A stretch of DNA of 64,000 nt from Coriaria nepalensis (taxonomy: Eukaryota; Streptophyta; Magnoliopsida; Cucurbitales; Coriariaceae). The translations under genes and the position numbers were made by a program. The stretch lies in contig CP114497.1 in NCBI GenBank assembly GCA_027186245.1, positions 2,859,501 through 2,923,500 of the forward strand, written 5' to 3'. Within the stretch, counting starts at the first letter, position 1, and each line of letters starts with the position of its first letter. The notes below the pieces were generated by a model, which saw nothing but the letters and a program-made list of their open reading frames with translations, was not told where the DNA came from and searched no databases. Below, piece by piece: positions 22,540 through 35,265 of this stretch.

Positions 22540-24538
22540 GATGATTGCTGAAATTAAATAAAATATACATCATTCATAATAATTGAAATAAATATCAAAG
22601 TTTCGGAATAGTGAATATGATGCATGAATGCAACAAATATAATACATAAAATTGTTTATTACTAAACCACGATAAATTAACTCAACAATTAATATATCAT
22701 CTTGGATTCGGTTATATTAAATTCAAATTAACTTTGAGACATTTCCAAACTTACAAGTCAAACTCAAAATATCTCATATTTTCCCTTTTGCTCATAAGTT
22801 ACTGTTTATTTGGTCAAGACACAATTAACCGCCTAGAGTTTAATTATGTCATTGTGAGTGTAACCTATTATTTTGGAATCCATGACTTAACTCAAAAGTT
22901 GCCGCCTTATGGTCCATCAAGTTTGAAATACATCATTTTTCCTATTTTCTTAAGAAGCCACCCTTGGTATTGATATCGTCCGAAATCTTCCTTAAGGGGA
23001 CGAAAATAAAGCCGTCTTAAGGCCCTTTCTATATCTCATGGTGTTGTACTAATAATGGATACTATAGGTTATATTGTCATATCAACCTTCTCCCACCCAC
23101 TACTTTAAAATATGTGTTTTCACAAAATATCCTATGTTTCCAATTAAAACTAATTGATTAATTCTAAATCAATTACTTGTTAACTAATGAATATAATCAT
23201 ATTAATTATAAATACCAATCATATTGGACCTAGGTTCAATTAAACCCTTTTAATTCATATCTTAATGTGATCATAATCTTATTAGGTGAACTTAATTTAT
23301 AACTAAAAGACTTAGTGTATTCATAAAATTTCATCAAAACTCCTTTTAACAAAATTGTTATTAAAGTCCTAACGTAAATGTTTGACTTTATAAGGTGTGA
23401 TTACTAAGTTAAAATTTAATCCATTTATATAATTAATTTCACTAAATAAATCACATAAACATATAGAAAAATCCTAATAAATCATATATCTATTTATGAG
23501 ATGCATAACTTAAAATAAAACTATGTGGATATTCATATATGTCATATAATCGACTAATGCATGAATATGTTCTCAATCAAATCAATCACCATAAATTAAT
23601 AGATATAATGGATTGAATAATTTTGGGTATTTCTAAAATTTAAAACCTTTGCAAACAATACAAATAAATTAAAGAAATAAAAAATTACATAATGGTTTCA
23701 AGTGTTACATAATTTCCTAAGCTTGCTCTATCTTGAATCTGAGTCTAACCAGTAATTTTCTAAAACCAACTCAATCCCTAAATCCTTAGATAAATAAATT
23801 TTCTAACCCCAATTTTATATTTAACTTAATTATTTTCAATTTGGCCTAAAATATTTTTGGGCCTATCTGACTTATTTGGGTCAGACCCAACAAGTTCTTT
23901 GATTTTTCAAAAAAACATTCAAAATTAACTTCATGATCCTAAGATACATTATTTTTGGGCCTCAAAATAAATGGGTCTTACTAGACGGGTCACGGGTCGA
24001 ACTCGTAACTTGACCAGTTTTAGGATCACTGGCCGAAGCCAGTGAAACTCCTAGGATTAGCCACAGGTAGCAAAAGCTTGGGGCAGTCGTTGGTTCGACT
24101 AGAGGCTTTGTGTCGTGGGATAGTCCCAAGCCGCAGGACCATCCCGCGGTTGGGCTGCCACGACAGGACCATCCCACGGCTGTTGCTTGAAGCGGTGCTG
24201 CAGGACAAATCCAACGGCCTGCTGCTTGCAGCGACGCCACCCCCGGTTGCCGTTTGTCGCCTCTCGTGAACTCATTTTGTGTTTTCTTCTTTCTCTCTAT
24301 CACGCAGAATTTTACAACAAAAAAATTGTATGAAAAATCTTATGCCACAAATCGGCTTACACAAAATCTAGAGAAAGAAAATTGAAGAAATTTCTAACCC
24401 AAAATCACCATACAATTAACGATCCATTATATCAATCATTCATTAAAAAAATATAAACATTCATTCAACATATATATCGCATATATATAATAATGAAAGA
24501 TTCTCACACAACGATTAATCTATATATATATATACCAA
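22540..24538 (-). other. Untranslated leader of the copia element
   Basis: This segment lies between the right (5') LTR and gag and has no supported gene. 23985-24270 is distinctly GC-richer than its surroundings and contains repeated GGACCATCCC(A/G)CGG motifs. Its minus-strand frame (24303-23962) has no recognisable domain. Confidence 0.5.
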
Positions 24539-26228
24539 TGGTTGGAAAATGAGTTTAAAATTTTGTAGAGAAGTGATTATTGGTCCCAATGTATAACAAC
24601 AATTTTCTAAAAACTCTTAGTAATCTTTTTGATATATATATAAATTAATTCTATAGTTATGCGAAGAGATCATACCTTAGCTTATGTGAATCGTTCGAGG
24701 AAACTCACACCACAATCTTTTAGATCGATCCTCAATACTAAGGCGTTTGTGAGCATGTAGAGATGACAATATTTTCTCTCCTTTTCTTTTTGTGAAAAAG
24801 CCTCTCTATTTTTCGTATCATGAAATAATTAGAACAAAATGTATTTATAGAGTTCCATTAAGTTTTCAATTTAATTTAAACACTTTAAATTAATTGAATT
24901 GATGACTCGATTATAAGATTAAATGATATATCATATAAGGTTAAATCTTTTCAAATCAGATTTAAAATAGAATCTTATCTATTTCAAATCATATCATATA
25001 ACATATCTATTTCCAATCATATCATATAACATATCTATTTCCAATCATATCATATAACATATTTAATTCAAAATCAAATATATTATTATTTAATATATGA
25101 ATTTCGAAATTCATCATTTGAAATATATGTTTTAATTATTTAATTAATTAACACTAATTATCTCATAATTACAAATTTACCTCAGACAATTATTTTCTTG
25201 CAAATAAGTCATTTTTTCAATCTTTGTCATTTTTACCCTATATAGTATTTTCTAAAGGCGACCTCGGAACCATGGACCTATAATTTCAAACTCCAATAAA
25301 TTAGATTATTAATTAAACTCTTTTAATTTAATAAATCTAATTTATTAATCTCAATATTATTCCAGTAAAAATATGAGAATGCGTTCTTACAATTATAGAA
25401 CATATTAATGAGCAATCTCTAGTAGTCCATTGATTTTATCATTACATGCAATCTAATTCTCCAAAAATTAATTCATAATTAGAATTGGTAAGAAGTACCG
25501 TTTAACTCCTCTAATTATTTATTTATCCTTAAATACCATTCATCCACTAGTGAACGGTCAATTTATAACTTAATTATAAATTTGAGCTAAAAAACTAGAA
25601 TTAACCCTTAAGGGAACCAGTATACAATCTTCTATGAAGAAGGTTTGAATTCTATATCTGTAAATCAAATTCTCAGCCACTTATCCCAATGAATCTCCAA
25701 AACAAAAGTTTTTAGCCTATTTTACAAACAAAATGTGACGAGTGAATCAAAAGATCTAGTTGACATAAATAAGAGTTTATGACCACTTAAGATTCAGACT
25801 GATCTGCATATGATCATCTATTGATATAAATAAAATTCTTTATAGCAAACGGTATTTTGATATAAAAAATTAATTCATAATGGGTTCTGTCCTATATAAT
25901 CCAATTATATAAAACACCTCCATTAAGATGTTTATCTACATCAGTGATCCGGATCTAGATCTCTTGCATTCACAATGCTAGCGAACCGTACTAGCAACCA
26001 TCAATTTAAAATTCCATACTTTAATATATTGTAGATAATTTAATTCATTATCTATAATCTTAGTCATCTCGTACTAATACAAGATTAAAGTCACATAAAT
26101 GAATTTGAAAATGTTTAATATTTATACACATTATTCAATAATTATGCATTCACAAAAATTATATAAAAATATGTTATTTTTATTAATTTCACAAAATAAA
26201 ATTCATCACATGCTTTCAGAGCACTATG
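24539..26228 (-). repeat. 5' LTR (right) of the copia element
   Basis: It matches 16840-18596. It contains a 28-bp tandem triplication at about 24978-25062 (unit TCTATTTCCAATCATATCAT plus eight more bases) that the left LTR lacks. Confidence 0.85.
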
Positions 26229-27300
26229 CCTTTCAGATCACAAAATAACACCTTCGACTTTCGACCCTTTTAAGATGCCTTTCGATTCTTTGATTCTTCG
26301 ATCCTTCGACCCTTCTAAGATTCCTTTTGACCCTTCGACATCAGTCTGAGATGCCCTTCAACCCAAGGGTCGAATTATGTGGGATGTCCTTTGACTCTAA
26401 ATTATGTGAGATGCCTTGCAACCATATACCGACATTTGATATCGGACTGTGCATCTCACATGTAACTTTAAGATGCCCTTCGACCCTTCAACATCATTCT
26501 GAGATGCCCTTTAACCGTTCGAAGGACTCGAATTATATGAGACGTTGGTATGTGATGTCCTTCGGCCATTTGACCCCCGACCCTTCAACCCTCAACCCTT
26601 CGACCCTTCGACCCTTCAACCCTCAACCCTTCGACCCTTCGACTCTTCGACCCTTCGACCCTTCGACCTTTCGACCCTTCGACCCTTCGACCCTTCGACC
26701 CTTCGACCCTTCGACCCTTCGACCCTTCGACCCTTCGACCCTTCGACCCTTCGACCCTTCGACCCTTCGACCCTTCGACCCTTCGACCCTTCGACCCTTC
26801 GACCCTTCGACCCTTCGACCCTTCGACCCTTCGACCCTTCGACCCTTCGACCCTTCGACCCTTCGACCCTTCGACCCTTCGACCCTTCGACCCTTCGACC
26901 TTTCGACCCTTCATACCTTTGAGGGACTCGAATTATGTGAGACATCGGTTTGAGATGTCTTTTGACCCTTAGACCTCGGTTTATGTATCTCATGGTCTCA
27001 AGGCCTTCGAATCTTCGACCCTTATTAATGTGAAATGCCTTTTGACCACAGACCGACATGTGAGATCTTGATCATAGGCAGACCGACATATCGGGAACTC
27101 GAGAACTCGGTCTGGACCGGGAACTCGATTTAGACCAGGAACTCGATCTAATTTCAGATTTTGGATTGGGAACTATAGATCGAATATCAGTCTTCAGATT
27201 TCATATTCAGATTCAGATCAAATACTGCTTTCTAGATTTCAGAATTTCAGATATTCAGATCGAATATCGATATTTATATTTCAAATTTAGATCGAGTGTG
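26229..27300. repeat. Right flank: degenerate ATGCCCTTCGACC repeat region
   Basis: Longer, irregular repeats surround the minisatellite. GAGATGCC(C/T)TT(C/T)GACC recurs near 26270, 26340, 26470 and 26500. CTCGAATTAT(A/G)TGAGAC occurs on both sides of the array (about 26528 and 26927). 27080-27170 is an AT-richer part with repeated GAACTCG and AGACC motifs. No coding gene is supported. Confidence 0.6.
26577..26913. repeat. 8-bp minisatellite (GACCCTTC)n, about 40 units
   Basis: From about 26629 to 26912 the sequence is an almost perfect 8-bp repeat with only a few single-base variants (for example GACTCTTC and GACCTTTC). The first 50 bases hold variant CAACCCT units. Because 8 is not a multiple of 3 and no phase creates a stop, all six frames stay open. 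They encode PFDPSTLR on one strand and SKGRRVEG on the other, so the open frames here (26327-26953 plus and 27059-26616 minus among them) are products of the repeat and not evidence of a gene. Confidence 0.95.
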
Positions 27301-30300
27301 AATGAATGACCATCTTCATTCGTCAACATTCAAAGAAAAAGAGGGAGAGGCGAGTCGTAATTGTTAAGTAAATAGGAGAGGGAAATGGTCAAATACGACT
27401 CATAAATTAGCCGTATTTCAGTCGGCTTGCATTTTTTTCTTTTTTCTTATGACTTGGTACATGTTTTAATTATTGAATCTATAAGGACGGTCGAGATTTA
27501 CGTGCAGGGACAGATAAGGATGGAGCGAACAATGACTGAATCTGCTCCCCTTGTAGCCCACTCTTTGGACTCGGCTCAAGCATGGACCAACACATTCCTA
27601 CGTGACCTGTCTGGGTACATCTTTGGGGTCTCCACAAGCCTTCCAAAATTATAATTTTTACCCCTTTATAAATTAAATTTATAAAAGGGATATAATTTTG
27701 TTGTTATAACCTTTTTTGGATATAGAATTAAGATAAATGATTCATGAATTATTTTTAGAGGTAAATATTTAATTAAAATTTCTTAAGGTATTAAGATTTA
27801 AATAATATTTCTTCTTAAAAAGATTGTCTAAATTTAAATATATAAAATATCATAAGAGTTATATAATATAATTGATTTTGTAATTCTTACTATTTTTTAT
27901 ATATAATCAAATACAAAATTAATATATATATATAATTGACATTCACACTTTCTATGCTTTATTTATTTATTATGAATTTTTTATAATATATTTTGATAAC
28001 AGACTATCAAAACTTACATTTTTATATCTTTCTCATATGATCCTAAGATGCTAAGATCTTGACTCGACCATTGGCCAACCCGGATATGACCCGATTTAAA
28101 ACCTATGTCGCGCGGCCCAAATTCCCACCATTAATTGTATCACGGTGTTTTTCATTTTTCATATAAAATGATACTATAAAACTTGCTACATTTCAAGTCA
28201 TTTTCACATTCACCACATGATCTTCATATATAGACTATTCTAATCTTCTATGAAAACTAAGCGAAAACATAGTCATATATTAAAATGGATAATTTAAAAT
28301 TCCTTAAAGACAAAGTAGAAGAATTAAAACAAAGCAAAAGAACAAAAATAAATAACAACACAAAATGTAGGCACAATAACAATTCATGCACTTTTTTCTT
28401 TTTATTCAAAGCTTTACATGCCTCTTTGGCTCTATGAATTTTTGACTTAATAAATTGTGTTTTTCATTATAAATATATCTATATACATTTTTCATACGAT
28501 ATCTCCTTATTAAGATTTTAAATACTAAAATTTCTCTCCAACTCACAGACTTTGACTGAACTAAGTCGCTTTAGTAGCCGTTTCTATATATTAATTATTA
28601 AGAGAGGAATGTTCCTCTAATCTAGGGTTCTAGGGTTTGATTTGAGGGAATATTTGTATTGGGGAAAAAGGCTATTTCCCCAAAGCATGCAAATGCATTG
28701 TGTTTTGGGAAAATGGAAAAGAAACTAATTAACAAATCTACCATCTTCTTAAAACCTTCTTCACTAGCATCTAGCTTACTTACTTTTTAGTAGACCACAA
28801 TGCATCTCCTTTTCCTAACTAAGTTCCAGAAAAATGTCCAAATTAGGGACCAAGAGAATATTAGGTATTAATCAATGCAAAGTCGTCTTGATTTTAGGGG
28901 TTTCTTATGCGTAAGAGTTTAATTGGCTATAAACTTGTCATATATATATATATAGATTAATACGAATCTTTGTGTATAAAATATGAACCATAACATAGAT
29001 GTAGGATCTTGTTAGGGCCATAGGGTCCCTAACCCACGCGATTGTCCTAGGGTTTTGCAATATTACTTGCTTAACTGTGATTAATTAATAAACTTGGTAC
29101 TTTTACGTGGCTAAAATGAAGCAGTTCTTTGATTTAATCTAAGCTGTCTCTACATTGATGATTTCTCTCTTAATTGAACTAAAATCTAAAACTACACATG
29201 CTGCATGTGGGAGACCGTGCATGGTCCCTAAGTTTGGTCTTAATAAACATTAAAAAAATTCAGAGCTCTTATGCATAGGGCTAGAATAATGGAGTTGACA
29301 GCCTAATTAACACTCTAAAAAGGAACCCTAATCTTAATTTGATCGCCTTATCAAATTAGAATCCTTAACCAACCCCACTTAATATAAGCCCACTACATGT
29401 ACATACCCACAGAAGCTTCCACTACCATGCATTACTACCATTTTCATTATCGTAACCATTTTCATTATTGTAGGTTGGAACCTTTTCACTTAACTACATA
29501 TTTTGGTATTTATCATTTTATGTGTAATACAGTCGGTTAGTAGAAAATCCATATCATGATTTTGAATATGAGTTTGAATCCTCATAAAAGAAAAAAAAAA
29601 GAGGAAGAAAATAAGATTAGGATCTAAATACATATAACAATTGCCATTACAAAAACTCATTGAAATTAATCATTGATTAGAACAAAACACAAGGTTTTTA
29701 TGTAAATTTGTTAATCCAATATAGAAGGTCAAATATTATATTAACTCACCTAATCAAATCCACGAGATATCAAAAGATATTATGCTCTTTACGGTAGCTG
29801 TCCACCCAAAAAGTACTATTAGTGTTGTATTTTGTAAGAGTTTGAAACTGTAATTCAAAATATTTGGTAATGAGATAAATGACACATATTTCTTATATAT
29901 TAATTTTATAAAAAATTTTCTTTAGTTATGAAATATATTTTAACATGCTCCTTCACGCGAGATATTATTTTAATACATGCACTTTTTTTTAATACGTGTA
30001 TAACGTGGAATATGTGTGGCGGTTAGTTCACAGTTGTTGAACATCCTCTAATACCATGCAGAGGTTTGGGATTCCATCCCAAACCAATTGGTAATGAGAA
30101 AATTGATTCAATTGTTTTTATGTACTAATTTATCAAGAGATTTTTTTTAGATATATGATATATTTTTAATATATTTCTTTGTTGAAATCTTTGTATGACA
30201 TTGCATCAAATTATTAGAGTCATGAGCTAATTATTATATTTCATTACATCGTTACAATTCAGTTAATTATATATATGGGTGAGCAAAATTCTCATTGGGA

Positions 30301-30723
30301 CTGCGATAAGGTGATCCCAGTCCCAATCATGATTTTCCCAATACTATGAGACTGAAATAGTTAGGCCCGCATTGATACTTGGAGCATTGGTATCAAGACT
30401 CCAGGTCATAGGCAAAATAATACATTTTTTTTAATGTGAATCCCACTGCTCAGTACCAAATAGAAGAGAAAAAAAGAAGAAGAAGAAGAAAAATATTTTT
30501 AAAAAATGGAGAAAAAGAATAATTGCTTATATATATTTTTTTCATTTTAAATGCTAATGGGACTGGTTTTAAAATGGTCTTAGTCCCAATTCTCTTCTCG
30601 ATCTCTAATAATGATTGTGACTGATACCATCATTGATACCTTATTGATATCTATAATTAGTACGGATACTACTTTTACCAATTGCTACATTTAAATTATT
30701 GTTTCAATTTTTTGTAAGCTATT
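27300..30723. other. Intergenic AT-rich DNA
   Basis: No gene is supported. The 75-codon frame at 27427-27654 has no recognisable domain. Short A/T microsatellites occur near 27925 and 28945. Confidence 0.5.
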
Positions 30724-31645
30724 TGAAAAGATATTATGGTCTTTTACTAGAATTAATTATCTTATTATTAATGTTACATTATTATTATAATTAATTTATT
30801 TTTATAGTTATCTTATTGTAACCTTAGTGGTATATATATATATAGATATATTTCTTGTACTTTATGGAAGAAACATATTAATACAATTACATATTTAAAT
30901 ATTCTCTACAGTCTTTATTCTTTCATGGTATTAGAGCATCAATGGAACAAATTACCTTACTTAGAAATTTCAGAAGGAGTTCATCTTCATTACTACTGAT
31001 CTAATACAACACGTAAATGGTTCCCTACAAGCGCCACAGATCATGGATTTCTCACAACTTACTATTGAATACCTAACTTTGAGAAAAAACGACTACTTTA
31101 TATGCTCCGTAATCAATATTACACTATCTCCAAACATCTCACATCTCGCTCTTGGATGTGATTTGGCTCGATATTTGTTACTCAAATTCCACTTCTATAA
31201 TAAGCGATCGTTACTCAAATTTCATCTCCTTCCAACTGAAACATCTCGACCCCTTAAACTATTTTCTTGGAATTGAAGCTCTCTCCACTTTTACTAGCCT
31301 TCTCATTGTTAGCCACCTATCTAGTGTCAACTAAACTGTGGATGCTCTGAGTCTTTTTTCATACTTGGTTTCAGTCTCTATGGTCCAAGCTCATTGTGGG
31401 TACTCGTATTTCGCATGAAAGGGGATGAAAGGATACTATGGTATTTTACTAGTATTAGTTACTTTATTGTTAATGTTATCTTATTATTATAATTACCTTA
31501 TTATTATAGTTACATTATTATTATAGTTACCTTATTGTAACTCTAGTAATCCCTATATATATAGATATACTTGTTGTACTTTATGGAAAAAAACATATTA
31601 GTACAATTATATATTTGAATATTCTGTACAGTCTCTACTCTTTCA
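30724..31645 (+). mobile_element. Small LTR element, TRIM-sized copia derivative
   Basis: Direct repeats 30724-30925 and 31426-31645 (about 200-220 bp) both begin TG and end TTCTTTCA and share long blocks such as ACTTTATGGAA and CATATTA(A/G)TACAATTA. TGGTATTAGAGC, one base off the initiator-Met tRNA primer site, follows the first LTR directly. AAAGGGGA, a good polypurine tract, precedes the second. The 500-bp interior has a short RT-like piece (PLNYFLGIEAL, 31235-31290 region) on the plus strand, so it derives from a copia element by internal deletion. Confidence 0.75.
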
Positions 31646-33048
31646 TGATTTGGTTGGTTGGTAACATGCTATTTTTGTTTAAACTCCTTATGCTAAATCT
31701 CATTTCACCATTTTTTTAACACAGGTACATTATATAATAGTATATAAATACAAGTTGAGTTTAGATATAAAATTAATATCACGTGTCAATTCACTATAAC
31801 ACGCTAGATAATAGATTTTATAACTAAACTTCTTAAAATACCATCATTTCATAATTTGCAACCAAACTTCTTCAAATATCCCCATTCCATAATAAATTCA
31901 ACATTAAATGTAAATTATGATTTCTCTTAATTTTCCTAAAAAAAAAAGAGAGAAAAAAAAAACCATTGCAAAAAAAAAAAAAAAACTTCTTTTTCATATA
32001 AAATTATAAATGAAACCTTAATTTTTGACGCATTAAGGAAACCTTAAAACATAAAATCATAAATTAAAAACTATAAAGCATAAAAACCCTAATCGAAAAA
32101 CAAAACACAGTGCGAAAATAATAATAATAATAATAACCTAATTTATTATTGGTCTCAACTAAAAATGGACAATGTGATTCAATCGTTTTTGTATATGTTG
32201 ATTCAATCGTGTACTATATTAAATATAGTCAATTACTTTAATCTAAAAATATTCAAAAAAATACTATACATGTAAATTCTAAGATAAATTTGTGCAATAC
32301 ACGTGATAATAATCTACTCTTTATATATGTTGGGAATCACTTTTGAGGTAAATAATAAAAAAAGAAAAACATTCTCTAATGATTTAAACCTATGATGCTT
32401 TCATCATCCTTCTAAGAGTTGAACTCCACACGACCAAAATGTCGATTAGTTTTAAGCCATGTGTAATGGATTGATTACTAGTTATATGTATTCTAATGCA
32501 TATATATGTATATATGTACAAATAGGTTCAAAATATGTGCACACATAAATATGCGTGAAGGCCAATTTTATTTTTCAGACAATTGAAGTAATCGCTTACT
32601 AAAAAATGAGTCCCTAATTTTGGTTGTATATGTATTTATTTATTGAAATAAAAAATATAAGGCCCCACATTTAGGAAAAATAAAATAAAATAAAAAATAA
32701 AAAAGTTTAATAATGTTTTTTGATCTAGTTTTCAGAAGCAAAAAAAAATTAGATATACCTCCTTAGTTTCATTATTATTTAGCATAGGGCCTCGACAAAT
32801 TATAATTGGCCTTATCATCCCAATTGATGAAAATATAGTCTCACACCTGGAACTTAAAGTTTGGAAACTCAATCTATGAGAGAAAAAACAAACCACTATG
32901 TTTATTACCAATTAATTTGAACATGTATAATCTAATCATGGATCTAAGAGAATGTGTAGTAATTGAACATCTTTGGTACTCGCCGCTTATATATAATTTA
33001 GAACAAATGTAAAAGCAACCTCATCTCTTCTATACCGCGTAATCAAAT
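31646..33048. other. Intergenic AT-rich DNA
   Basis: Nothing coding is seen. An (AAT)n microsatellite lies at about 32118-32137 and A-runs at 31940-31985. Confidence 0.5.
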
Positions 33049-35265
33049 TGTTGGAAAATGAGCATATCAACATGCTAGGTTTATGCTTGATTTTGAGTAG
33101 GGTGCATTTCGTGTAAACAAAAAGTCAAAGCTAATTCAGATTCTCCTCCGTGAGGGTTTCGAATCGGTATATAGTACGCTCAAAATGATTAATGGGTGAA
33201 TGAGAAATTGAATCTCAAAGTGCAACCATTGGAATGGTTTGAAGGAGGAAATTTTATCCCACATTGGAAATAGAACAAGTGTGAGAGTGTTTATATAGAA
33301 TTGCACATTTGTTAATGGGTAATAAAATATAAACTAGAATATGTTAATTATGATTCTATGCGTAGAATAATTAACATGGATCATATACTAAACTTTTACA
33401 TGAGAAAGTAAACAAGGTCATTATTTAAAATGAATGTCAAACTTTTTGGTTTAATCCATAAGAAGAGATATATTCTCCTTGAACATATATTTATGAGAAG
33501 GTTCAAAATGAACAAAGTATAAACGAATTCAAGTGTTTATCATACTCAAGAACAAGAAAATAAATAAGAGAGCTAGGACATAAAATCTTATAATCCAAAA
33601 TTTTGTTAGAAGATAAATATTAAAACTTCAAGAAGGCTATCTGGAAAAGTTTTAGTAAACTACTCTCAATTATAATTATCTATAGATAACATTACAGATC
33701 CGCTAACCAAAGGGTTAAATAGAGAGTTAGTTGAAAAATCGTCAAGGGGAATGTGACTAAAGCCCATGAAAGTGTAAGTCAATACAATGGAAACCCAACC
33801 TAGTTGACTGGAGATCCCAAGATCTAGGTTCAAAGGGACAACCTAGTTGTATAAGACTTAATTATATCACTGTGGGGGGGGGGGGTATCCTCCTATCTAT
33901 TCCCATGATGAAATAGTGATGCCCGTAAGAGAAAGGATAAGCTATGTTTTTAATGATTCTTAGGCGTCGAAATTTGAGCAAAGTAAAACGGATTACTCTT
34001 AATTAAGAATCACCTATGTGAGAGAGAAGTGGGGCCACTTCTAAGGGAATTAACTTGGGCATAATTCTCATCAACTCTTGCAGAACCAGATAGATGTTCA
34101 AAGCCAAAATGAACATAACAATGAGAACTCAAGTGTGTCAGGTAAGATTCATGTGTGAAGTATATTATTATTTACATGAACATCATAACAGTTCAAAGAC
34201 ATCGTGTCTACATCAGCTAGTAAAATCAATGTACTTTTACAAGGGAAGGTTCAAAGGTTAATACCTACCTATCCTATGTAGGTTTCAAACCGTCGAACTC
34301 TATTTCTAAGTCAAAAATGTTTTAATGTCAAAAAACGTCGGTTTTAGTTAATCCATCAATTTCATTCATGTGGGGGATTATTGGAAAATGAGCATATCAA
34401 CATGCTATGTTTATGCTTGATTTTGAGTGGGGCCCACTTTGTGTAAACGAAAGGTCAAAGCTGATTCAGATTCTCCTCCGTGAGAGTTTCGAATCTGTAT
34501 ATGGTACGCTCAAAATGATTAATGGATGAATGAGAAATTGAATCTCGAAGTGCGACCATTGGAATGGTTTGAAGGAGGAAAAATGAAAGAGAAAATTTTA
34601 TCCCACATTGGAAATGAGAACAAGTGGGAGAGTATTTATATAAAATTGCACATTTGTTAATGGGTAATAAAATATAAGCTAGAATGCTCTCTCTTACGCA
34701 CTCCTGCAGAGGGGTGCAAATTCGGATCGGATCGGGCTTAGCTCGTGTGCGCCTACACTTCGGCGCGCCGAATGTCGGCCTGAAAAAGACCTAGTTTGCC
34801 TTAGGCCTCTTTTTGTTTTTCTCTTAGATATTTTTTTTTTCTTCTTCTACAGAAAATGAAAGGTTTGAAGATGAAAGGTTGAAAATGAAAGGTTGAAGAT
34901 GAAATGTTGAAGATGAAATGATGAAATTTAATTTCATCATATTTAAACCTGAATTAAACCCAAATTAATTCTTATTCGCCTCATGAGCATATAAATTGAC
35001 ATCTTCCTCTCATTTGAAAATAGACAATCAAAACGAAATCTCTCATCCCTCTAATTTCCTTCATCTCTCTAGAGTTCTAAGTTTCTAGTGTGTTAGAGTT
35101 CGAGCCACTGTTTGAGTTCGCCGGGAATAGTTCAGTGGTGTGCCACTACTATTAGTCTTCGTTGTATCCTGGGAGACAGACGCCATTCAACCTTCTGCAC
35201 CGATGTGAGGGGGCGAATCTGTTTTAAAGAAACTGTTGTATAACATGCATTGGTTTGATTCTCTA
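33049..35265 (+). mobile_element. Deleted Ty1/copia element with truncated 5' LTR
   Basis: 33049-33349 and 34379-34686 are close direct repeats (GGAAAATGAGCATATCAACA, then GTGTAAAC and GATTCTCCTCCGTGAG). The right copy continues to about 35265, but the left one stops at CTAGAAT and runs straight into internal sequence, so its 3' part and most of gag-pol are gone. Between them, 33690-33780 encodes ITDPLTKGLNRELVEKSSRG and then a stop within the usual MGLKP end of copia RNase H. GTGGGGGA just before 34379 is a plausible polypurine tract. The right end is uncertain. Confidence 0.7.

Larger units (their letters stand above)
16840..26228 (-). mobile_element. Ty1/copia LTR retrotransposon, degenerate
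   Basis: It is about 9.4 kb, with LTRs of about 1.76 kb (left) and 1.69 kb (right) and minus-strand gag, integrase, RT and RNase H in copia order. A possible 5-bp target duplication CCTTT abuts both ends (16835-16839 and 26229-26233). The right LTR appears to have lost its last few bases, because a related LTR at 49.6 kb ends GCCCAACA. Next to the right LTR the minus strand has TTGGTATA, a decayed form of the TGGTATCAGAGC initiator-tRNA primer site. Coding parts carry many stops and frameshifts, so it is not autonomous now. Confidence 0.85.

Noticed and set aside
26327..26953. Apparent 208-residue repeat protein on the plus strand, and a 147-residue one on the minus strand
   Set aside because: Both are generated by the 8-bp minisatellite, which cannot produce stops in any frame; the flanking parts resemble nothing.
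27427..27654. 75-residue plus-strand frame
   Set aside because: No domain, no nearby partner exons, and it abuts repeat-derived DNA.
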